NCBI GenBank assembly: GCA_040387735.1
Contig: JAZKDE010000014.1
Span: 1 to 64,000, forward strand
Length of the DNA stretch: 64,000 nt
Source of the DNA: Arcicella sp040387735
Lineage (GTDB): Bacteria > Bacteroidota > Bacteroidia > Cytophagales > Spirosomataceae
Direction: 5' to 3'
Shown here in pieces: positions 58,590 to 64,000 of the stretch. Position numbers and translations under genes: made by a program. Below the pieces are notes generated by a model. It was not told the DNA's origin. It did no database searches and saw only the letters and a program-made list of their open reading frames with translations. Numbering within the stretch: position 1 is the first letter of the stretch; each line of letters begins with the position of its first letter.

Positions 58590-60623
58590 CTATTTCTTCT
58601 CCTCTATCAACTTCTTCAAGCCTAACATTTCATCTCGCAAACGAGCAGCAGCAATAAAATCTAATTCTTTAGCGGCTTTTTCCATGTCAGATTGTACCTT
58701 TTTAACCTGTTTCATCAATTCATCTTTAGTCATATAAGCCACAACTGGGTCGGCCGCCATTTGAATTTCTTGCGGGTCAGTATAATATTTAAGATTTTTG
58801 ACTGGTTTGCCCATCACGTCTGCAATAGACGTTTGCTCCATAATTTTTTCTTTTGATTTCAAGATGGTTCGTGGAGTAATACCGTTCTCCATATTATATT
58901 CCATCTGAATAGCTCTCCGACGATTTGTTTCGTCAATTGCCTTCTCCATTGACCCTGTAATGCGGTCGGCGTACATTAAAACTTTGCCGTGGTCATTACG
59001 AGCAGCACGACCAATAGTTTGAATTAATGAACGAATATCTCGAAGGAACCCTTCTTTGTCAGCATCCATAATTGCCACTAAAGATACCTCGGGTAAATCT
59101 AAACCTTCACGCAATAAATTTACACCCACAAGCACGTCAAACACACCCAAACGTAATTCTCGTAGAATTTCAATACGGTCTAAGGTTTTTACTTCCGAGT
59201 GAATGTAGCGACATTTCACACCTACTCTTTCCAAATATTTCGATAATTCTTCCGCCATTCGCTTAGTCAATGTCGTTATCAAAACCCGTTCATTACTTTC
59301 AATTCGTTTGTGAACTTCTTCTAATAAATCATCAATTTGATTGAGACTTGGGCGAACTTCAATTTCGGGGTCAAGCAATCCCGTTGGGCGAATAATTTGC
59401 TCTACCACCACTCCTTCCGAACGTCGCAATTCATAATCAGCGGGCGTTGCTGATACAAATACGGTTTGCCCAGTAATATTTTCAAATTCTTGGAAAGTCA
59501 GCGGACGATTATCCATCGCCGAAGGCAAACGGAAACCATAATCCACCAAAGCCTCTTTCCGAGAACGGTCGCCTCCCCACATGGCTCTAATTTGGGGCAT
59601 CGTAGCGTGGCTTTCATCGACTACCAGAAGGAAATCGTCTGGAAAAAAGTCTAATAAACAGAAAGGTCTTTGTCCAGGTTTTCTTTGGTCAAAATAGCGT
59701 GAATAGTTCTCAATACCTGAGCAATAACCCAATTCCCGCATCATTTCCAAATCAAATTCGGTACGTTGTTTGATACGGTCAGCTTCTAATAATCGACTTT
59801 CAGATTCAAAGAATTTTATCTGCGAAACCAAATCATCTTGGATAAAATTAATGGCATTATTCAACACATCACGACCTGTCACAAAGAGATTGGCAGGAAA
59901 AATAGCGATCATTTTTTCATCTGAAATCTTCTTTCCATTTTGTGGATTGATGCGTTGAATTATCTCAATTTCATCGCCAAAAAACATAATCCGATAGCCA
60001 AAATCAGCGTAAGGCAAGTTTATATCAACGGTATCACCTTTCACCCTAAATGTTCCCCGAGAAAATTCTGCTTCCGTTCGTGAGTACAGAATTTCAACCA
60101 ATCGAAAGAGAAATTGGTTACGAGAAATAATTTCTCCCACGCCAAAACGCAAAATACTTTTACGATATTCCTCTGGATTTCCCATACCATAAATACATGA
60201 TACAGAAGCAATTACAATAATATCTCTACGTCCAGACATTAAAGAAGAAGTCGTAGAGAGGCGTAATTTATCAATTTCTTCGTTGATGGCAAGGTCTTTT
60301 TCTATGTACGTATTCGTGGAAGCAATGAAGGCTTCTGGCTGATAATAGTCGTAGTAAGAAACAAAATATTCAACGGCATTCTCAGGAAAAAACTGTTTGA
60401 ATTCTCCGTAAAGTTGAGCGGCAAGCGTTTTATTATGGCTCAAAACCAAAGTCGGACGATTGACTTGTGTAATCATATTAGCCACCGTAAAAGTCTTTCC
60501 AGAACCCGTTACCCCCAATAAAGTTTGGGATTCTTCTCCGTTTTGAATTCCCTCTACGAGTTTAGTAATTGCCTGTGGTTGGTCGCCAGTTGGGCTATAT
60601 TCTGAAATAAGTTTGAAGTCCAT
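58590..60623 (-). CDS. uvrB: excinuclease ABC subunit B
   Basis: UvrB is the helicase-like damage-verifying subunit of nucleotide excision repair, working with UvrA and UvrC. From the ATG at 60623 (MDFKLISEYSP) it has 677 residues. Motifs: Walker A GVTGSGKT, the beta-hairpin YYDYYQPEAFI, DESHA, SATP, DVLVGVNLLREGLD and QTIGRAARN; the C-terminal UvrC-binding UVR domain comprises MEKAAKELDFIAAARLRDEM. An in-frame start at 60668 is possible, but a -7-like TATCTTTA (minus strand, 60645-60652) lies between the two, so the later ATG is favoured. Confidence 0.97.
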   Translation of the reverse strand: MDFKLISEYSPTGDQPQAITKLVEGIQNGEESQTLLGVTGSGKTFTVANMITQVNRPTLVLSHNKTLAAQLYGEFKQFFPENAVEYFVSYYDYYQPEAFIASTNTYIEKDLAINEEIDKLRLSTTSSLMSGRRDIIVIASVSCIYGMGNPEEYRKSILRFGVGEIISRNQFLFRLVEILYSRTEAEFSRGTFRVKGDTVDINLPYADFGYRIMFFGDEIEIIQRINPQNGKKISDEKMIAIFPANLFVTGRDVLNNAINFIQDDLVSQIKFFESESRLLEADRIKQRTEFDLEMMRELGYCSGIENYSRYFDQRKPGQRPFCLLDFFPDDFLLVVDESHATMPQIRAMWGGDRSRKEALVDYGFRLPSAMDNRPLTFQEFENITGQTVFVSATPADYELRRSEGVVVEQIIRPTGLLDPEIEVRPSLNQIDDLLEEVHKRIESNERVLITTLTKRMAEELSKYLERVGVKCRYIHSEVKTLDRIEILRELRLGVFDVLVGVNLLREGLDLPEVSLVAIMDADKEGFLRDIRSLIQTIGRAARNDHGKVLMYADRITGSMEKAIDETNRRRAIQMEYNMENGITPRTILKSKEKIMEQTSIADVMGKPVKNLKYYTDPQEIQMAADPVVAYMTKDELMKQVKKVQSDMEKAAKELDFIAAARLRDEMLGLKKLIEEKK

Positions 60624-60750
60624 TTTTGAAGATTTTGTAAAGAGTAAAGATACCAAAGAAAACTCCAAATTTATAGTACCTTACTTGGCAATTCCCCACA
60701 ATAATTCCAGATATTTTCAGTAGGTTTATAGTATCAAAACAACAATTTTT

Positions 60751-61593
60751 ATGAAAATACCTTTTTTATCAACTACGCTTGGCGTGGTTATTATTTCGAT
60801 GGCTTTTAAGACGGACAACAGCTCTTTGCCCATCCGAGATTCTTCTTCAACAACTTATAGATTTGAATCTAAACCCATCTGGGCGGATGAATTTGACAAG
60901 GATGGTTTGCCAGATGCAAAAAAATGGGGCTATGATGTTGGCGGAAGTGGTTGGGGAAACCATGAATTGGAATATTACACCAAGAATAATTTGAAAAATG
61001 CCCGCATAGAAAATGGTAATTTGATAATTGAGGCAATCAAAGAAAAATTTGAGGGAAATAATTATACCTCCGCCCGACTCACCTCAAAAGGCAAAGGGGA
61101 TTTCTTGTATGGTCGCTTTGAAATCAAGGCAAAAATCCCCAAAGGTTTAGGAACGTGGCCAGCTATTTGGATGTTAGCGACTGACCATTCTTACGGTAAA
61201 AATTATTGGCCTGACAACGGTGAAATAGATATTATGGAACACGTTGGCTATGACCAAAATGTCATTCACGCTTCCGTGCATACGAAGGCGTATTATCACA
61301 GTATTGGAACGCAAAAAACGGCTATTACGACGATTCCTACTGCCTCAACAGCATTTCATGTTTATCGAGTCGATTGGACTCCCGAGAAAATTGAGGCATT
61401 TATTGACGGTATTTCTTACTTTACTTTCAAAAATGAAAAAACGGGTTGGGAAGTCTGGCCTTTTGATAAGAAACAACATATTCTACTCAATGTTGCTGTC
61501 GGTGGTGATTGGGGTGGACAAAAGGGCGTAGATGATTCTATTTTTCCCCAAAAAATGGAAATTGACTATGTTAGGGTTTATAAAATGAAGTAA
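60751..61593 (+). CDS. family 16 glycoside hydrolase (beta-glucanase)
   Basis: A 280-residue exported enzyme that probably cleaves beta-1,3 or mixed-linked glucans such as laminarin. A signal peptide (about residues 1-20) precedes the jelly-roll domain. The catalytic motif ExDxxE is GEIDIMEHVG, with nucleophile Glu158, Asp160 and acid/base Glu163. WADEFDKDG, the W-G-x-H-E-L-E-Y substrate groove, and the late VAVGGDWGGQKGV motif are typical of laminarinase-like GH16. No SusCD-type transporter genes are present near it, so it stands outside a classical polysaccharide utilisation locus. Confidence 0.94.
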   Translation: MKIPFLSTTLGVVIISMAFKTDNSSLPIRDSSSTTYRFESKPIWADEFDKDGLPDAKKWGYDVGGSGWGNHELEYYTKNNLKNARIENGNLIIEAIKEKFEGNNYTSARLTSKGKGDFLYGRFEIKAKIPKGLGTWPAIWMLATDHSYGKNYWPDNGEIDIMEHVGYDQNVIHASVHTKAYYHSIGTQKTAITTIPTASTAFHVYRVDWTPEKIEAFIDGISYFTFKNEKTGWEVWPFDKKQHILLNVAVGGDWGGQKGVDDSIFPQKMEIDYVRVYKMK

Positions 61594-61621
61594 TACTAAT
61601 CTTAAATATACTTTGTCTTAC

Positions 61622-61650
61622 GGAAGTCGTCGCTTTGAGCGACAACTTCC
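61622..61650. repeat. intergenic hairpin, copy 2 of a two-copy family
   Basis: GGAAGT, unpaired c, GTCGC, loop TTTGA, GCGAC, unpaired a, ACTTCC. It matches 53823-53851 in layout and in sequence except for the G-C pair here against T-A there. It lies between the convergent GH16 and purB genes and could end both transcripts. Confidence 0.75.
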
Positions 61651-61688
61651 ATTTTAGAACATTTTTATTGTAATAATATAATATCTAC

Positions 61689-63035
61689 TTACTCAACTAC
61701 GCCCACATAATTAAATGGTGTAATGCGTTTCAATTCATATTTTATTTTATCGCCAATCTCCAGATTATCAATAAATTCGGTAATTGTTTTCTCCGTAATT
61801 TTATCATTTTTACGGGTCAACGCTTTCAAGGCTTCGTAAGGTTGAGGATAATTTTCACGTCTCAAAATCGTCTGAATTGCCTCCGCAACGACTGCCCAGT
61901 TATCTTCTAAATCTGCATTAATCGCATCTTGATTAAGTTCCAATTTATTCAAACCTCTCAATAACGCCGTTAATGCAATGATTTGGTGAGCAATTGGCAC
62001 GCCCAAATTTCTAAGAACGGTCGAATCCGTTAAATCTCTTTGTAGTCTTGAAACGGGTAATTTAGCCGCCAAAAATTCATACAAAGCATTCGCAATACCC
62101 ACATTTCCTTCTGAATTTTCAAAATCAATCGGATTAACTTTATGCGGCATCGCTGATGAACCAACTTCTCCCGCTTTTATTTTCTGCTTGAAATATCCCA
62201 TCGAAACATACGTCCAAATATCACGGTCGAGATCTAAAACAATATTATTCAGGCGTTTGAGGTTATCCATCAAAGCCGCCATATTATCGTAATGCTCAAT
62301 TTGGGTTGTAAATTTACTACGAACTAAACCAAATGATTTAACGAAATTATTCCCAAAATCTACCCAAGAATTTTCTGGATAAGAAACCGTATGAGCATTA
62401 AAATTACCCGTGGCACCACCAAACTTTGCGGAATATGGAATCGTTTTCAATAAATCCATTTGACGTTCTAATCTTTCCACAAAAACCTGAAATTCTTTGC
62501 CTAATCTTGTCGGTGAAGCAGGTTGTCCGTGCGTGTGAGCAAGCAAAGGAATATCTTTCCATTCTACCGCTAACGAAGCAATTTTAGCAATAACTTCGTG
62601 CAATTTTGGCACAACGATATCATTCATCGCCTCCATTAATGACAAAGGAATGGCTGTATTATTGATGTCCTGAGAAGTCAAACCAAAGTGGATAAACTCC
62701 AAATACTGTTCAATTCCGAACTTCTCTAATTTATATTTGATAAAATATTCAACCGCTTTTACATCGTGATTGGTTTCACGTTCTTTTTCCTTAATCCAAA
62801 GAGCATCATCTTCCGAAAAATTAAGATAAATATCTCTTAATGAATCAAATATACTTTTTTTGACACCTTCCAATTGCGGTAACGGAATTTCACAAAGTGC
62901 AATAAAGTATTCGATTTCGATACGAACTCGATATTTGATAAGTCCAAATTCGGAAAAATATGGAGCAAGACTTTCGACCTGCTTGCGGTAACGCCCATCA
63001 ACAGGCGATATTGCGGTTAATTGATTTAATTGCAT
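61689..63035 (-). CDS. purB: adenylosuccinate lyase
   Basis: PurB splits SAICAR and adenylosuccinate in purine synthesis. From the ATG at 63035 (MQLNQLTAISPVDGRY) it has 448 residues. It carries the HFGLTSQDINNTA motif with the general-acid histidine region, LLAHTHGQPASPTRLGKE with the catalytic His, and the fumarase-superfamily signature GSSAMPHKVNPIDFENSEGN containing the mobile catalytic Ser. The frame is open back to a TTG at 63104, but family proteins start at the MQLNQL-type sequence. A -7 box TAAATTTG lies on the minus strand at 63115-63122. Confidence 0.96.
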   Translation of the reverse strand: MQLNQLTAISPVDGRYRKQVESLAPYFSEFGLIKYRVRIEIEYFIALCEIPLPQLEGVKKSIFDSLRDIYLNFSEDDALWIKEKERETNHDVKAVEYFIKYKLEKFGIEQYLEFIHFGLTSQDINNTAIPLSLMEAMNDIVVPKLHEVIAKIASLAVEWKDIPLLAHTHGQPASPTRLGKEFQVFVERLERQMDLLKTIPYSAKFGGATGNFNAHTVSYPENSWVDFGNNFVKSFGLVRSKFTTQIEHYDNMAALMDNLKRLNNIVLDLDRDIWTYVSMGYFKQKIKAGEVGSSAMPHKVNPIDFENSEGNVGIANALYEFLAAKLPVSRLQRDLTDSTVLRNLGVPIAHQIIALTALLRGLNKLELNQDAINADLEDNWAVVAEAIQTILRRENYPQPYEALKALTRKNDKITEKTITEFIDNLEIGDKIKYELKRITPFNYVGVVE

Positions 63036-63114
63036 ACTTCTTTCAATATTTGAATAAGAGAATGATGACGGTGCGAAACCTGAGTGAATTGACAAGACTC
63101 TCAAACATAAAACA

Positions 63115-63122
63115 CAAATTTA
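63115..63122 (-). promoter_or_regulatory. -7 box TAAATTTG of purB
   Basis: The minus strand reads TAAATTTG, an exact consensus match, with a TTG about 22 bases upstream (63145-63147). A transcript starting near 63109 would have a leader of roughly 75 bases to the preferred ATG. I see no purine riboswitch signature in that leader. Confidence 0.5.
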
Positions 63123-63238
63123 CGAAAGAATAATTTGGGATAAGCAACTGATGACTTTAACAATTGTAAATTTGTATATTAAGTCGGTGGTTTTGTTTAT
63201 TTACGTAACCATTCAGTCAATCATTTACTAATTGTAAA

Positions 63239-64000
63239 ATGCTACTCAACCCGAAACTATTGGCTTTTCTTTTGGCCATTTCAATTGCCATTTTTACGAC
63301 ATCATTTTTGTCTTTTTTACCCGAAACTAATGGTAATGTATTATTTATCAGCTTTGTAGCATCATTAGTCATTAGCGGATTGTTAATTTATTTCGTATTA
63401 GATTATTTGATTTTTCAGGAAATCAATAAAATGTACGATACTATTAATCGCTTAAAAATGAAGGATTTTGGCGTTTCAAGAAAGAAGCTGCAAAAAGATA
63501 ATAATCCACTTCGTAAGTTAAATGATGAGCTATTTGTCTATGTTTCAAAGAAAGAACAAGAAGTTACCGAACTAAAACGCTTAGAGAAATACCGTCGGGA
63601 GTTTCTTGCTAATGTTTCGCACGAATTAAAAACACCCATTTTTGCAGCTCAGGGCTTTGTTCATACACTTTTGGACGGGGCAATGGATGACGAAAACGTT
63701 CGGGAGAAATTCTTGAATAAAGCCGCTAAAAGTTTAGATGGATTAGATATTTTGGTAAAAGATCTTCTGACACTTTCACAAATGGAAACGGGTGATATTA
63801 AAATGAACCCAGCTCGAATTGATGTAAAACAAATCACCAAAGAGGTTTTTGAGCAATTAGAAAATAAAGCGACTTCAAAAAACGTCAAAATTAACATCAA
63901 ATCTCCGCTACCAACGATTTGGGTTCGGGCAGATGCTCAGAGAATTGGGCAGGTAATGACGAATTTGGTAGAAAATGCCATCAAATACGGCAATGAAAAC
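63239..64000 (+). CDS. sensor histidine kinase, 3' end cut by window edge
   Basis: The first 254 codons of a membrane histidine kinase. Two N-terminal transmembrane helices (about residues 6-25 and 33-58) flank a very short periplasmic loop, with a short HAMP-like or linker coiled coil next. The HisKA domain then carries the phosphoacceptor His in FLANVSHELKTPIFAAQGF (about residue 126). The N-box of the ATPase domain (NLVENAIKYG) begins just before the window ends, so the remainder of the catalytic domain lies beyond. The layout resembles the PhoR/SenX3 group. The start ATG at 63239 gives an intact first helix. The response regulator is outside the window. It is divergent from purB. Confidence 0.9.
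   Translation, partial: MLLNPKLLAFLLAISIAIFTTSFLSFLPETNGNVLFISFVASLVISGLLIYFVLDYLIFQEINKMYDTINRLKMKDFGVSRKKLQKDNNPLRKLNDELFVYVSKKEQEVTELKRLEKYRREFLANVSHELKTPIFAAQGFVHTLLDGAMDDENVREKFLNKAAKSLDGLDILVKDLLTLSQMETGDIKMNPARIDVKQITKEVFEQLENKATSKNVKINIKSPLPTIWVRADAQRIGQVMTNLVENAIKYGNEN

Noticed and set aside
60624..60668. N-terminal extension of UvrB
   Set aside because: A -7-like sequence lies inside it, and UvrB proteins normally begin with the MDFKLISEY-type sequence.
63036..63104. N-terminal extension of PurB
   Set aside because: It would start at TTG and add residues not found in adenylosuccinate lyases, and a good ATG follows at 63035.

Overview
The window looks like a chromosomal segment of a Bacteroidota bacterium, most likely Cytophagales. 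It is AT-rich, and clear Shine-Dalgarno sites are rare. Many genes are preceded by the Bacteroidota -7 box TAnnTTTG (for example at 3430, 27894, 44910 and 63115). It encodes a subtilase with a type IX secretion C-terminal signal, a PorE-like lipoprotein, a FucP-family transporter and DUF4301 and DUF2520 proteins. The species cannot be fixed from the sequence alone. I see no rRNA, CRISPR array, prophage or insertion sequence.

Layout. A tRNA-Asn cut by the left edge, rsmG, a family 2 glycosyltransferase and tgt occupy 1-3.4 kb. A Wzx/Wzy-type surface polysaccharide locus runs on the + strand from 3.5 to 17.1 kb: SLBB export protein, Wzz, flippase, four GT4-type proteins or domains, Wzy, a GT4-methyltransferase fusion, WecB and a two-domain oxidoreductase. 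It ends at a strong terminator. From 17 to 42 kb come mostly single housekeeping or envelope genes: a DUF4301 protein, a SIMPL protein, hpt, a TPR protein, a DUF2306-like protein, a secreted subtilase, ettA, a DEAD-box helicase, psd, an ECF sigma factor with a two-compartment membrane partner, a type III polyketide synthase, an alpha/beta hydrolase, a FucP-like transporter, uxuA and uvrA.

From 42 to 51.6 kb lie a small barrel protein, a PorE-like OmpA lipoprotein and a tryptophan operon in the order trpE-G-D-(Uma2)-C-F-B. The trp operon has a complete attenuator: a strong promoter, an 18-residue leader peptide with three consecutive Trp codons, and mutually exclusive antiterminator and terminator helices. 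trpA is absent, and a Uma2-family nuclease gene overlaps trpD. A minus-strand group (a KdsC-like phosphatase, a TonB-like protein, a DUF2520 protein and an ArsC-family protein), an S9 peptidase, an AraC-type regulator behind a 1.1 kb non-coding leader, uvrB, a GH16 glucanase, purB and a histidine kinase cut by the right edge complete the window.

The strongest signals beyond ordinary genes are the trp attenuator; a compact nested hairpin at 58461-58567 that looks like a structured RNA with its own terminator; wecB, whose conserved N-terminus can only be reached from a non-AUG start; an exact 20-bp-period repeat array at 22771-22850; the sigma-factor partner that joins a cytoplasmic tail, an inner-membrane helix and an outer-membrane barrel; and two copies of an intergenic hairpin that differ by a compensatory base pair. 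I do not see a clearly new multi-gene system. The novelty here lies in RNA regulation and unusual gene architecture.
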